A DNA stretch of 64,000 bases from Planctomycetota bacterium (GTDB taxonomy: Bacteria > Planctomycetota > Phycisphaerae > Phycisphaerales > Zrk34), in NCBI GenBank assembly GCA_016125255.1, contig WGMD01000009.1, forward strand, positions 161,303 to 225,302, given 5' to 3'. Positions 46,074 to 56,556 of the stretch are shown here, in pieces (the first letter of the stretch is position 1; every line of letters starts with the position of its first letter). Under the pieces are notes generated by a model. It ran no database searches, was not told where the DNA came from, and was given only the letters and a program-made list of their open reading frames with translations. A program made the position numbers and the translations under genes.

Positions 46074-47548
46074 ACCACCAACGACTCGCCGCCGCGTCCC
46101 TCGCACTCGCGCTCCTCGCTGCGACCGCCCACGCCGATCTCGTCGGCCGCTGGTCCTTCGACACGAACGGCAACGCCGCCGTCGGCCCCAACACCACGCT
46201 CGGCGCCAATGCCACCATCGACACCACCAACAAAAAACTCGGCGCCGGCTCGCTCAAGCTCACCGGCGCCGGCGATGACGCCAGCGCCGCCAAGACCAGC
46301 GCCAACTATGCCGACGTCGTCGGCTCCGCCTCCCGCACCGTCGCGCTGTGGATCAAGGCCGGCACGCAGACCGACACCAACCCGACCCTCGTCTCATGGG
46401 GCACGAACACCAACGGACAGCGCTTTGACGTGCGTCTGGCCGGCAGCAACCTCCGATCCGAAGTGCAGGGCGGGTTCATCGTCGGGTCCAGCAACATCGC
46501 CGACGGCAACTGGCACCATGTCGTCGTCGCCCTCAATGACGACGGCTCACTGAACATCAACGAGGCGAAGCTCTACGTCGACGGCGTCGCCGAGACGATC
46601 AGCTCTTCCGGCGCACAGGCCATCAACACCGTCGCCGGCAACCCCCTCCGCATCGGCAACGGCCTCTCCGACACGACGCGCAATTTCGTGGGCAACATCG
46701 ATGACGTGCGCATCTACAACAACACGCTCTCCGCCTCCGAAGTCTTCGCCCTCGCCCGCGCCTCGCTCAACTTCGACGCCAAGTACGACACGTCCGGTGA
46801 CAACGAGTGGACCGATCAGGCCGATGTCGACAACGCCTTTGACATCCGCTTCCGCGACGCCGCCAACGCCGCTGTCACCAAGAACGCCATCACCTACGGC
46901 GGGATCACCTGCTACGACTTTAACGGCTCCGAAAAGGCCGGGTTCTTCAACGGGTCCAACGGCACGACGCTCCAGACCGACTTCGTCGGCGACCCGACCG
47001 ACGCACCGGCCTCGTTCGAAATGCTCTTCAGCGCCGACACCCTCACCGGCAATCAACTGCTCATGGACTTGGGCGGCAACGGCATCGGCACGAGTCTCTC
47101 GCTCTCCGGATCCGTCCTCGAATTGACGACGCGCAACGGCGGCAGCTACGCCTCCGCGACCGTCGACCTCGCGTCGCTGGGCCTGGGCGTCAATGCATGG
47201 GTTCACACCACGATGGTGCTCGATACCGCCAACGATGTGATCAAGCTCTACGTCGACGGAACCCTGCGCGCCTCCGCCGCGTTTACGCCCAATGACTGGT
47301 CCGGCGACGATGGCGGGGCGGGGCTGCCGGGCGAAGGACTCGCCAACCTCATGGGCCTCAACGCCTCCTACGCCGTCAACGGCGTCTACGGCGGATTCGA
47401 CGGCAAGATCGCCCTGTTCCGCATGTACGAATTCGCCTTGACCAACGCGCAGATCTCGACCCTCGCCGCCATCCCCGCCCCGACGCCCGCCGCACTCCCC
47501 GCCGGGCTGGCGCTGATGGGCCTGCTGACGATTCGCCGACGCAAATGA
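46070..47548 (+). CDS. Secreted LamG protein with PEP-CTERM-like tail
   Basis: 492 residues. Signal peptide [17 protein letters not shown], then a first LamG domain (about 22-225: [51 protein letters not shown]) and a second (about 280-465: [33 protein letters not shown]). The tail [22 protein letters not shown] has the shape of an exosortase target (Pro-rich motif, hydrophobic helix, Arg cluster). The first LamG resembles that of the upstream anti-sigma protein. Start overlaps the upstream stop by ATGA. Probable surface protein regulated by the operon's sigma factor. Confidence 0.9.
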   Translation: MNHQRLAAASLALALLAATAHADLVGRWSFDTNGNAAVGPNTTLGANATIDTTNKKLGAGSLKLTGAGDDASAAKTSANYADVVGSASRTVALWIKAGTQTDTNPTLVSWGTNTNGQRFDVRLAGSNLRSEVQGGFIVGSSNIADGNWHHVVVALNDDGSLNINEAKLYVDGVAETISSSGAQAINTVAGNPLRIGNGLSDTTRNFVGNIDDVRIYNNTLSASEVFALARASLNFDAKYDTSGDNEWTDQADVDNAFDIRFRDAANAAVTKNAITYGGITCYDFNGSEKAGFFNGSNGTTLQTDFVGDPTDAPASFEMLFSADTLTGNQLLMDLGGNGIGTSLSLSGSVLELTTRNGGSYASATVDLASLGLGVNAWVHTTMVLDTANDVIKLYVDGTLRASAAFTPNDWSGDDGGAGLPGEGLANLMGLNASYAVNGVYGGFDGKIALFRMYEFALTNAQISTLAAIPAPTPAALPAGLALMGLLTIRRRK

Positions 47549-48354
47549 AGCACGAACCGATGCAATCCGATACGCATTTAGCGGCGGGGCTTTCCCCGCG
47601 CGGTTCGATGCGCCCGCCGCGCGGGGCAAGCCCCGCCGCTAAATGTCGCGCTCAATGCCGAAATGGCTTCACCCTCATCGAACTCCTCGTCGTCGTCGCC
47701 ATCATCGCACTGCTCATCGCCATTCTTCTGCCGGGTCTTTCCCGCGCCCGTGAAGTCGCGCGACGCACGCGATGCGCCTCGAACCTGCGCCAGGTCACGC
47801 TCGGCGCCATCCTGTACGGTGGAGAGAACAAGAACGCGCTGCCCCGCATGGACCGCAACGGCATCAACGCCACCAGCCCCACGCGCGTCGATCACGTGAG
47901 CTGGATCAACAAAACCATCTACGACTATTACAGCGATCACCTGACCGTCAATCTCAAAACCTTCCTCTGCCCCGACCGCGGCCCCGACTTCGTCATCATT
48001 CAGGGCGTCACGCAGATTCGCATCACCTACTACACGCTCTTCGGCCGCGACGAATCCATCTGGACCTACCCCCCGTACGTCAAATGGCGCAGTCCGCAGC
48101 GGCTCACCGACAAGGGCACGTGGACCATGGCCGGCGATCTCATCGAGTCCGGCACGTTCACGCCCCCCAGCGCCAGCGCCTCGCACGGGCCGCTCGGCCT
48201 CGTCGAAGGCCCGCAGAACTACGACCCCGGCAAAGACCTGGGCAGCGAAGGCGGCAATATCGCCACACTGGACGCCTCCGTCCGCTGGCTCTCCCAAGGC
48301 GAGATGTTCATCCACGCCGCCGCCAGCGGCGGCAACGTCCGCGGATACTGGTGA
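47545..48354 (+). CDS. Type II secretion-like pseudopilin
   Basis: 269 residues from the ATG overlapping the upstream stop, or 248 from an in-frame ATG at 47608. Prepilin signature [20 protein letters not shown] (about residue 41-61) with conserved Glu5, then [23 protein letters not shown], the standard planctomycete pseudopilin context; a C-terminal [13 protein letters not shown] resembles the DG motif of this protein family. The residues before the signature ([20 protein letters not shown]) are encoded by a 67-nt family-C repeat lying in the frame. Last gene of the sigma-factor operon. Confidence 0.88.
   Translation: MKHEPMQSDTHLAAGLSPRGSMRPPRGASPAAKCRAQCRNGFTLIELLVVVAIIALLIAILLPGLSRAREVARRTRCASNLRQVTLGAILYGGENKNALPRMDRNGINATSPTRVDHVSWINKTIYDYYSDHLTVNLKTFLCPDRGPDFVIIQGVTQIRITYYTLFGRDESIWTYPPYVKWRSPQRLTDKGTWTMAGDLIESGTFTPPSASASHGPLGLVEGPQNYDPGKDLGSEGGNIATLDASVRWLSQGEMFIHAAASGGNVRGYW
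47577..47643. repeat. 67-nt inverted-repeat element inside the pseudopilin frame (family C)
   Basis: TTTAGCGGCGGGGC (47577-47590) is the exact inverse of GCCCCGCCGCTAAA (47630-47643): 14-nt terminal inverted repeats around a GC-rich centre that itself pairs (CCGCGCGG, CCGCGCGGGGC). A miniature-element-like insertion; it stays open in the pseudopilin frame and offers an alternative ATG (47608). Confidence 0.85.
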
Positions 48355-48359
48355 AGCAA

Positions 48360-48478
48360 ACTCCCTCTCCCCCCGGGAGAGGGCCGGGGTGAGGGCGGCC
48401 CCGAATGATGGCGCGTCCCGTCTCCCATGCCCCTCATACGATCCTCACCCGCCTCCCGGCCCCACCCTTGACGCGCCG
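48360..48478. repeat. Family D element, copy 2
   Basis: CCCTCTCCCCCCGGGAGAGG then GCCGGGGTGAGGG (from about 48363); the inverse segment CCTCACCCGCCTCCCGGCCC begins near 48443. Hairpins of the CCCTCTCCC-GGGAGAGGGCCGGGGTGAGG type are common REP-like repeats in many genomes. Confidence 0.7.
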
Positions 48479-48505
48479 CCGTCTTCCCGCGACATTGATC
48501 CGGTG

Positions 48506-49096
48506 ATGAACAAGACGAATCCTTCCGTCGACGGCTACCTCCGCAAGAACAAAAAATGGTCCGCGGAACTTGCGAAGCTGCGCGCCATCGTCCTGGACAC
48601 GCCCCTGATCGAAGAGGTCAAATGGCGCGTCCCCTGTTACACCGACCACGGACGCAACATCGCCTTCCTCGGCGCGTTCAAGGACTGCTGCACGCTCAGC
48701 TTCGTCAAAGGCGTCCTCCTCAAGGACCCCAAACACATTCTCGAACTGCCCGGCCCGGACACGCAGTCCGCCCGCGTCATCCGATTCGACCATCTCGACC
48801 GCATCGTCAAGCTCGCGCCCGTCTTGAAGGCGTACCTGCTCGAAGCCATCGAAATTGAAAAGTCCGGTCAGAAGGTGCAAATGAAGAAGACCGCGGATTT
48901 CGCGGTCCCCGAGGAATTGCAGGCGAAGCTCGACGAAAACCCCGCGCTCAAAAAGGCCTTCGCCGCCCTGACCCCCGGCCGCCAGCGCGGCTACCTGCTC
49001 TACTTCGCCGGTGCCAAGCAATCCAAAACCCGTTCCGCCCGCGTCGACAAACACACCCCGCGGATCCTCGAAGGCAAAGGCATGCTCGATGATTGA
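48506..49096 (+). CDS. YdeI/OmdA-like (DUF1801-type) protein
   Basis: 196 residues from the ATG at 48506 (MNKTNPSVDGYLRKNKKWSA). N-terminal DUF1801-like domain (AKLRAIVLDTPLIEEVKWRV, PCYTDHGRNIAFLGAFKDCC) followed by an OmdA segment (VPEELQAKLDENPALKKAFA, ALTPGRQRGYLLYFAGAKQS). Cytoplasmic. The family is widespread, sometimes linked to antimicrobial-peptide or bacteriocin tolerance, but its biochemistry is not established. The open frame extends 39 codons upstream into a repeat, which is not coding. Confidence 0.88.
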   Translation: MNKTNPSVDGYLRKNKKWSAELAKLRAIVLDTPLIEEVKWRVPCYTDHGRNIAFLGAFKDCCTLSFVKGVLLKDPKHILELPGPDTQSARVIRFDHLDRIVKLAPVLKAYLLEAIEIEKSGQKVQMKKTADFAVPEELQAKLDENPALKKAFAALTPGRQRGYLLYFAGAKQSKTRSARVDKHTPRILEGKGMLDD

Positions 49097-49478
49097 CCGC
49101 ACACGTTCGCGGCAGGGATTCCATGTCGGGTTTCACCCGTCAAATCATTCGCTTGTGTTATTGATAAAGAGCGTCCATCCGATCAGCGTGATTGAAAAAT
49201 TAACGATTTTGTCCTTGACCTCCGTTCCGCGATCGTCTACAAGCGGATTGGCGTAGATCGCGAGAATAAAAGGCGACAGAAGTCTGATTCAAGGACCGAT
49301 GTCGAAGGCCGGGTATCACTCCTCGCGATGAACTTATTTCGGCGCGTCGCATGTGTGCGATGTGTTGACGCATCACGAATCGGCCTGCGGTTCGAGAGGC
49401 GTTGCACGTACACGTTGGGGCGTCTCATTGGTCCGACGCGCGGTTCGCCTCGGCGACCCGGGTCATGGAGAGATTCTC
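49097..49478. other. Gene-free stretch
   Basis: I see no gene, RNA or repeat here. Its first two thirds are visibly less GC-rich than the neighbourhood (for example 49151-49210). GGAG at 49467-49470 is the ribosome-binding site of the next gene. A promoter for that gene should lie here but none stood out. Confidence 0.6.
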
Positions 49479-50132
49479 ATGTTTCGATCCGCTTCAATTG
49501 CTTTTGCAGTATCCGTTGCGTTCGCCGGATCGATCGCCCGGGCCGGTATGGGCGACATCTTTTCGACGCTCGGCGACCTCAACGACCCGCCGCTGTACGA
49601 CACGTCCGGCTGGTCGGTGTCCTCCACCTTTTCCACACAGACGGCGTTCTTCACGCCCGACATCGATGCTCATCTCGGCTCCATCGACCTGGCGGCGTTG
49701 AGCTTCAGCACGACCGCTTCGACGATCAACGTCGCGCTGTACGAAAGCAACGGCGTCGCGACGCCGGGCACGCTCGTCGAAAACTTCGGCAACTTCTCGG
49801 CCCTGAATCCGGTCGTCAACAACAACGGCACGGACCTTTTGCACATCGAATCGGCGGAGCACGACCTGTTGGTGACGTCGCAGGAGTATGTGCTGGCCGT
49901 CTCATGGGTCAGCGGCGACTCGACCGGTTGGCGCTACAGCAATCCGATCGTGTACGGCTCGCGGTCGTATTTCCGCACGACCGATTCGAGATGGATCCTG
50001 CAGACCGGCGAATCCGCCAGCACGATCCTTGGCGCTTTCGAGCTCAGCAGCTTCGAAGCCGTCCCCACCCCCGCCGCACTCCCTGCGGGATTGGCCCTGC
50101 TCGGCCTGACGAGCTTTCGCCGCCGACGTTGA
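49479..50132 (+). CDS. PEP-CTERM-like secreted protein 1
   Basis: 217 residues from the ATG at 49479, supported by GGAG 8 nt upstream; 42 further in-frame codons upstream are rejected. Signal peptide SIAFAVSVAFAGSIARA. The mature part (about 22-190) is a beta-rich region with the feel of choice-of-anchor domains in planctomycete secreted proteins (STINVALYESNGVATPGTLV, ...YVLAVSWVSGDSTGWRY). Tail [20 protein letters not shown] and further Arg residues: an exosortase-like sorting signal. Function unknown; likely surface-attached. Confidence 0.87.
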   Translation: MFRSASIAFAVSVAFAGSIARAGMGDIFSTLGDLNDPPLYDTSGWSVSSTFSTQTAFFTPDIDAHLGSIDLAALSFSTTASTINVALYESNGVATPGTLVENFGNFSALNPVVNNNGTDLLHIESAEHDLLVTSQEYVLAVSWVSGDSTGWRYSNPIVYGSRSYFRTTDSRWILQTGESASTILGAFELSSFEAVPTPAALPAGLALLGLTSFRRRR

Positions 50133-50133
50133 A

Positions 50134-50290
50134 GTGTTGCAGTCGCGTATCCATGGGGTGCACGCCGCCGGCCGCGACGTCGCGCTCTATCTCGATGACG
50201 TCATGAACATCCAAGTCGGCGTCGAAGTGGCCGAGCCCGCGGAAGGCCGCGGCGAAGTTATCGCCTCCAACCTCCCGCCCGGCCGCGTCG
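50134..50290 (+). pseudogene. Fragment of a GyrI-like effector-binding domain
   Basis: The frame from GTG 50134 reads VLQSRIHGVHAAGRDVALYL, DDVMNIQVGVEVAEPAEGRG, EVIASNLPPGRVA and then loses similarity. This matches the start of GyrI/AraC-type effector-binding proteins, where (T/A)xHxGPY should follow GRVA. The break coincides with the start of a palindromic repeat (from about 50306). It begins 1 nt after the upstream stop. Not expected to be functional. Confidence 0.6.
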
Positions 50291-50305
50291 CGATCCCTCG
50301 AACGG

Positions 50306-50385
50306 AGCCCCGCGTTGCCACGCGTGGCTCACTTCACATGGAAAAGTCATCATCAAGGAAGCCCCACGTGGGAACGTGGGGCTCA
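50306..50385. repeat. Pair of AGCCCC-ACGTGGGGCT hairpins
   Basis: AGCCCCGCGTTGCCACGCGT then GGCT (50306-50329) and AGCCCCACGT-GGGA-ACGTGGGGCT (50360-50383), 30 nt apart, are two versions of one hairpin. They abut the gene fragment just upstream. Confidence 0.75.
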
Positions 50386-50597
50386 GGTGGGTGGTGCGGG
50401 TCGGATGAATCGTCGATTGCGTCCGCAAATTGACTCGGAAAATCGAGAAATCCCGCGGATTTGGCTTGGTTTCCCGCGTGGAGGGTGTATATTGGGAGCA
50501 TGGAGCCCGATGAGGCCGGCGGCGTCGCCGGGTGGTTGTGAGCGAGGCATCGGGTGGTGAGCAATGAGATTTTCGGGGGATCGAAGGAGACGCTTTC

Positions 50598-51560
50598 ATG
50601 TTTCAATTCACGTGCGCGGCGGATGGGGATCGCCAACGATGTGTTTCGCTGGGTGCGATGGCGGTACTCGCGGCGGTGATGCTTTTGGGGATCACGCCGA
50701 CTTCCAAAGCGGCTTATGAATCGTTCGACTCGTACACGGTCGGCTCGCATCTGGACGCAAAGGCGGGGGGGTTCGGATGGAGCGGGGCGTGGTCGGCGTT
50801 CTTCTCGGCCGGGTTCACGGAATGGAACATCGCCGCCGGGGGACTGGACCCGTCGGCCAATCGCTTGCAGTTCGTGCGCGGTGCGGGGAGCCGGCTCGAC
50901 CGCGCCAGTTTCGAGCTGTCCCGTTCGGCGACGCGTTCGATCGGCGATTCGCCCAACAGCGGGTCCGGGCCGATCTACTTCGGGTTCTACTTCAAGCAGG
51001 ACGCCGCCCTCGGCGCCGACAGCAATCCCAATCAGTTCCTGCTCGAATGGAAGAACAGCGCCGGCCGATATGTCACGTTCGGCATCCTCGGCGACGAAGT
51101 CTTCGGGCAGACCGGCACGGGCCAGTTGTCGAGCTTTGACCGCAAGGTGTCCAACGCCGACCTGATCGCCGATGGGCAGACGTATCGCATCGTCGTCAAG
51201 TTCGAGCAGGACGCCGGCGGCCCGGCGACAAGCGGCGGCGGGACCGCGGAGAAGATCAGCATCTTCGTCAATCCCCCCAGCGATATCGAAGGCACGCCCG
51301 ACTTCGTATACACCGGCGGGTACTCCACGAACTTCTCCCCCGGCCAGACCTTCACGCAGCTGCGCATGTTCGGCGACTATTACAACGGGCAGACCGCTTC
51401 GGTCGACCGCATCGTGATCACCGACAACTTCGCCGCCGCCTACATCCCCGAGCCGACGTCGGCCCTGCTCCTCGGAGCCGCCGCACCGCTGCTCGTGCGC
51501 CGCAAGCGGCGGGCGCGGGGTGGAAGGGCGGACGAAAATGTGGGAAGTGTTGTGCGGTGA
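50598..51560 (+). CDS. PEP-CTERM protein 2
   Basis: 320 residues; GAAGGAGA lies about 10 nt upstream of the ATG. Signal peptide AVLAAVMLLGITPTSKA (cleavage near 38). The mature protein (YESFDSYTVGSHLDAKAGGF, GWSGAWSAFFSAGFTEWNIA) has the opening seen in many planctomycete secreted LamG-like or PEP-CTERM proteins. C terminus: IPEPTSALLLGAAAPLLVRR, then KRRARGGRADENVG; the PEP motif, helix and basic cluster fit the classic signal, but the tail runs about 15 residues past the Arg cluster, longer than usual. No exosortase gene lies in the window. Confidence 0.88.
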   Translation: MFQFTCAADGDRQRCVSLGAMAVLAAVMLLGITPTSKAAYESFDSYTVGSHLDAKAGGFGWSGAWSAFFSAGFTEWNIAAGGLDPSANRLQFVRGAGSRLDRASFELSRSATRSIGDSPNSGSGPIYFGFYFKQDAALGADSNPNQFLLEWKNSAGRYVTFGILGDEVFGQTGTGQLSSFDRKVSNADLIADGQTYRIVVKFEQDAGGPATSGGGTAEKISIFVNPPSDIEGTPDFVYTGGYSTNFSPGQTFTQLRMFGDYYNGQTASVDRIVITDNFAAAYIPEPTSALLLGAAAPLLVRRKRRARGGRADENVGSVVR

Positions 51561-51841
51561 TTGCGTCGCAAAGCGCACGGGGGCGGCGCGTTTGGCGCAT
51601 GGGGATGACGCGCGTGCGCGCGGTGTGCGCCGGGGGATGAGGTAAGTCGTTAAAAAGCGTCGCACAGGGATGTCGGCGTGGCCGCGGCGGTGCGCACGGA
51701 CCTGCCTATGCGCACGGGGATGGGACGAAGGGCGACGAAATCGGGGATTTTGTGGTGAAAACGGGGGGCGCACGGGGGTGGTCAAAATCGGGGAGGGGCG
51801 CGCTCTGGTGCGCGGGCGGAGGGAATCATGAAAGGTCTTAC
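51561..51841. other. Gene-free GC-rich stretch before hpnH
   Basis: No gene is supported. The region is rich in G and in CGCAC/GTGCG motifs (GCACGGGG repeated at 51576, 51712 and 51770 with variations) but I find no clear repeat unit, RNA or terminator. Confidence 0.5.
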
Positions 51842-51869
51842 TTGATTCACCCGCCCGTTCCGCTAACAT
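51842..51869 (+). promoter_or_regulatory. Probable hpnH promoter
   Basis: TTGATT (51842-51847), 16 nt, TAACAT (51864-51869); the start codon is 48 nt further on. Confidence 0.5.
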
Positions 51870-51916
51870 TTTGCTTCAACCCCACCGACCGACCTTTCCC
51901 CAGGGACCAATCAGAC

Positions 51917-53071
<1,155 letters not shown>

Positions 53072-53139
53072 GTTTTCCGTGAGCGGCGACGCGGTCGGTT
53101 AACATGCACAACCCGCCGAATTCCTCTTTGAGGTGATGC

Positions 53140-54222
53140 ATGTTGTCGCGCGCTGTTTGCCTGTCGCTATTGATGTTGACGACGTCGGTCACATTCGCCG
53201 CGGACGACGTCGCGCTGCCCGGCTGGCCGCAGGCGCCGCGCGAGCAGCTTGCGGCGATGATGCATGCATGCGAAGCCCGCACGGATCATCCCTACGCGGT
53301 GTTCGACGCGGACAACACGCTCTGGCACTCCGACCTGGAAGAATCGCTGCTGGCGTTCATGGAGCATCGCGGGCTGCTGAGCCGCGATAAGCTGCCCGCC
53401 GCGCTCAAACCGATTCCGTTCCTCGAAGGCGAGGGGCTTTACTCGTACTACAACCGCCTCGACGCCATCGACTACCGCATCAGCTACCTCTGGATCGCGC
53501 AGGCGTTCAGCGGGCTCACGCTGGGCGAACTCAAGCAGCAGGTCGACGAGCTGATGAGCACGCATGAGCCGATTCCCGTGCGGGTCTGGTCAGCACCCAA
53601 GCGAAGCTTCGTGGACGAAACCGTCGATCCGCCGCGTGTTTTCGAGCAGCAGCGTCAGCTTGTGAACACGCTGCAAAAGCACGGTCTGCGCGTGTACGTC
53701 GTGACGGCATCACTGGAGGAGCTGGTGCGCATGGTCGTCAGCGATGCGCGGTACGGGCTGAATGTCGAGCCGGCGAATGTCATCGGCGTGACGATGCTGC
53801 TGCGCGATCGGGACACGGGAGCCGTCACGACGGCGCGACAGCGGATCGCCCGGGGGGCGTTGTACGATGCGGACTTCACGCCGGCGAAACATATGGCGCT
53901 CGAACTGACGCCGTCGCTGATCACGCCCGCCACCTGGCACACCGGCAAGCGCATCGCGATCCAGATGTACATCGATCCGGTGCGGCGACCGATGCTCGTC
54001 GCCGGGGACTCGCTGAGCGATCACGCCATGTTGTTTTACGCCGACGCGGCGGCGGGGGCGGTGCGCCTGTGGGTCGATCGCAAACCCAAATACACGACGA
54101 TCACGCGGGAGCGGATGACCGCCTCGCCCGCCGAACTGGGCGTTAACGACACGGATCACGACCCGGCGCTGAATCAGCGGGGCTGGATCATTGTCGCGCC
54201 CGCGCAGCTCGCCGGGCCTTAA
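53140..54222 (+). CDS. Periplasmic HAD-superfamily phosphatase
   Basis: 360 residues with a signal peptide (AVCLSLLMLTTSVTFA). HAD motif I is FDADNTLW with nucleophile D56 and D58; motif II TASLEELVRMV near 190; motif IV GDSLSDHAML near 290. The large helical insert after motif I (about 65-140) is of the PSP-like C1 cap type. Similar exported HAD phosphatases occur in several Gram-negative groups; substrate unknown, possibly a phosphorylated choline or amino acid. AGGTG lies 9 nt upstream of the ATG. Confidence 0.85.
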   Translation: MLSRAVCLSLLMLTTSVTFAADDVALPGWPQAPREQLAAMMHACEARTDHPYAVFDADNTLWHSDLEESLLAFMEHRGLLSRDKLPAALKPIPFLEGEGLYSYYNRLDAIDYRISYLWIAQAFSGLTLGELKQQVDELMSTHEPIPVRVWSAPKRSFVDETVDPPRVFEQQRQLVNTLQKHGLRVYVVTASLEELVRMVVSDARYGLNVEPANVIGVTMLLRDRDTGAVTTARQRIARGALYDADFTPAKHMALELTPSLITPATWHTGKRIAIQMYIDPVRRPMLVAGDSLSDHAMLFYADAAAGAVRLWVDRKPKYTTITRERMTASPAELGVNDTDHDPALNQRGWIIVAPAQLAGP

Positions 54223-54258
54223 GTCGTGTTGCTCAATGTCGGGCCCTGCGGCATACTG

Positions 54259-54936
54259 ATGTTCATGAATCAACGCCAAATTTTGTCTGTCGCGGTGCTT
54301 GTGACGCTCAGCGTGCTGACCGGCTGTTCAAAGCCGATGACGGCTTATGAGCAGTACGAGGTTCGCAAAGCCCGCCATGACGCCGCCGCCGCACGCATCA
54401 CCGAACTGGGCGGGTCCGTCTTCTGGGAGGACCCGGGCGTGGCGGTGACGCTGCACCTGTCCGACAACCCGACGACGCGCGAAGCCATGTCCCTCGTGCA
54501 CGAGCTGATGAACGTCGATTCCGTCACGCTCATCAAGGACGGCACCACCGACTGGGACATCGCCTACCTCGGTAAGATTCCCTCGCTGCGCTACCTGTGC
54601 GTGCGCGACGCGAAGCTGACGCAGTCGGGCGTCAACTATCTCAAGAAACTGCCCAAGCTCACGAGCGTGCATCTATTCGACACGGGGCTTGATGACTACC
54701 GTCTGACGAATCTCATCGAGGGTTTGCCGCAGATGACGGAATTGACCGTGGCGTTCGAGCCGCATGTCACGGATACGAGCATCGCCCGGCTCGATCGCCT
54801 CGAGCATCTTGCCAAGCTGACCGTCATCGACACGCAGGCGACGCGCGAAACGGTCGTCAACCTTGTTGACAAACATCCGACAATGATCGCCCGGTTCAAT
54901 GACGAAACATTCAAGGGCGAGCAGGCGGGGCAGTAG
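54259..54936 (+). CDS. Lipoprotein with leucine-rich-repeat-like domain
   Basis: 225 residues from the ATG at 54259 (another at 54265). Lipoprotein signal: LSVAVLVTLSVLTGC, with the lipobox Cys near residue 22, so it is probably lipidated by Lgt and acylated by Lnt (lnt is in this window). Residues about 85-205 hold LRR-like units (SLRYLCVRDAKLTQSGVNYL, KLTSVHLFDTGLDDYRLTNL, HLAKLTVIDTQATRETVVNL). Function unknown; 36 nt after the phosphatase gene and possibly co-transcribed. Confidence 0.78.
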   Translation: MFMNQRQILSVAVLVTLSVLTGCSKPMTAYEQYEVRKARHDAAAARITELGGSVFWEDPGVAVTLHLSDNPTTREAMSLVHELMNVDSVTLIKDGTTDWDIAYLGKIPSLRYLCVRDAKLTQSGVNYLKKLPKLTSVHLFDTGLDDYRLTNLIEGLPQMTELTVAFEPHVTDTSIARLDRLEHLAKLTVIDTQATRETVVNLVDKHPTMIARFNDETFKGEQAGQ

Positions 54937-55026
54937 CGCGGCGGTGGTCCGCTGGGGCGGCGCGGGCTATCGTGTCTTGCTGGGCGTCAACGTCAGCGAA
55001 GCGGACACACCACGGGGGCCAAGCGG

Positions 55027-56556
55027 ATGGGCGCGACCGCCTGCGTCATGCGACGGCGGGTGAGTTGGATGGGGGTGTGGGTCTGTCTCCTCGTCGTGGC
55101 ACCGCTCGCCACAGGCGAACGGCCGGCGTATCCGCCCAACATCATTATCATTATCGCTTCCGACCTCGGGTATGGAGACCTGGGGTGTTATGGCCAGACG
55201 AAAATTCGCACACCGAATATCGACAAGTTGGCGGCGGAAGGGATTCGGTTCACGCGGCATTATGCCGGCGGGCCGACCAATATGCTTTCGCAGTACGTCC
55301 TGCTGACGGGCGAACATCCAGGACATACGAATATCCGCGACGAAGTTCGAGAGCCGGGGGCTGGCGTGGCGGAGGATCATGCGGGGCTTAATGATGCCGA
55401 CATGATGTACAACTTGCGCGAGCGCGGATTTGCATGTATGGCTTGCGGCGTCCCCATGTTGATGCGGACCAATGCGCGGGATGCATCCATTGTGCCGAGT
55501 TTCAGCCGCACGGCGGTGTATTATTCAACACGCGAGGCAAGGACGTATTATCCGCACGATCTGCAACTCAATGGACAGGTCATCCGTATCAATGCTCTTG
55601 AGCCGCAATACATCGGAAGACTACCGGATGATGTCGATCCGAACGATCCGCGCTCCTATGCGCGATACAAGGGGGATGTGTACGCCCCGGAGTGGATCAA
55701 CGGCATGGCTCTGGCGCTCATCCGCGTCATGCACGATCAGCGTTTCTGTCTTTACTATCCGATGAAGTTGCCGTCGCTGCCTCTGGCGGCGCCGGATGCG
55801 GCGATCAAGGAGTATGAAGGCAAATTTCCCGAAAAGCCCTACACGGGCGGCGCGTTCGCGCCGCAGCGAACGCCACATGCCGCTTATGCCGCAATGGTCA
55901 CGCTGATGGACGAAAATGTTGGTCGAATCGTGGCGCAGGTCGAAGACCTGGGGCTTACTGAAAAAACGATCATTCTGTTCACGAGCGCTAACGGCCCGAT
56001 GTACGACAATCTTGGCGGATCGGATTGTGAATTCTTTAATTCGACCGGCGGGCTGCGCGGACGCAAAGGGTCGCTCTATGAGGGCGGCATTCGCGTACCC
56101 CTAGTCATCCGTTGGCCGGGGCACATTCGTGCGGGTATGGTCTGCGACAAATTGAGCGGGTTTGAAGATTTGAGAATCACCTTGGCAAGTCGACCGAAGG
56201 TCGATGGGCCGTTGAAAGATGATGGCCACATGATTACCGACGGCATTGATTTGTTCCCAATATTGATGGGTGAAAAACAGGAGCCGCGGCCTTGGCTCTA
56301 CCGCGAGACCTCCGGCTTCGGCGGACAGGCGGCGCTGTGGATGGGGCAATGGAAGGGGATTCGGACGCATCTGGATTTCGGGCTCAAGCCCATGCAGTTG
56401 TATGATCTGGCGAACGATCCGGGGGAGACGCACGACCTGGCCCAACAGCGGCCGGACATCACGGCGCAGATGCATACCATCATGCGGCAACAACACACGC
56501 CATCGGCCGATTTTCCGATGCGCAGTCTTGATGAGGATTCAAGGAACCATGAGTGA
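55027..56556 (+). CDS. Sulfatase-fold protein lacking catalytic residues (pseudo-sulfatase)
   Basis: 509 residues, full sulfatase length, signal peptide ([14 protein letters not shown]; start at 55027 or the Met at 55048). The fold is unmistakable: [75 protein letters not shown]. Yet catalytic positions are changed: S45 for the first metal Asp; N85-M-L-S-Q89 where C-x-P-x-R should be; CGVPM (140-144) for GKW; S250 for the His of PHxPL; A321 for the Asp of SDNGP. The retained frame argues against decay. Probably a non-enzymatic binding or regulatory protein; GC is lower in parts (29 of 60 at 55561-55620). The stop overlaps the next start by 8 nt. Confidence 0.9.
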   Translation: MGATACVMRRRVSWMGVWVCLLVVAPLATGERPAYPPNIIIIIASDLGYGDLGCYGQTKIRTPNIDKLAAEGIRFTRHYAGGPTNMLSQYVLLTGEHPGHTNIRDEVREPGAGVAEDHAGLNDADMMYNLRERGFACMACGVPMLMRTNARDASIVPSFSRTAVYYSTREARTYYPHDLQLNGQVIRINALEPQYIGRLPDDVDPNDPRSYARYKGDVYAPEWINGMALALIRVMHDQRFCLYYPMKLPSLPLAAPDAAIKEYEGKFPEKPYTGGAFAPQRTPHAAYAAMVTLMDENVGRIVAQVEDLGLTEKTIILFTSANGPMYDNLGGSDCEFFNSTGGLRGRKGSLYEGGIRVPLVIRWPGHIRAGMVCDKLSGFEDLRITLASRPKVDGPLKDDGHMITDGIDLFPILMGEKQEPRPWLYRETSGFGGQAALWMGQWKGIRTHLDFGLKPMQLYDLANDPGETHDLAQQRPDITAQMHTIMRQQHTPSADFPMRSLDEDSRNHE

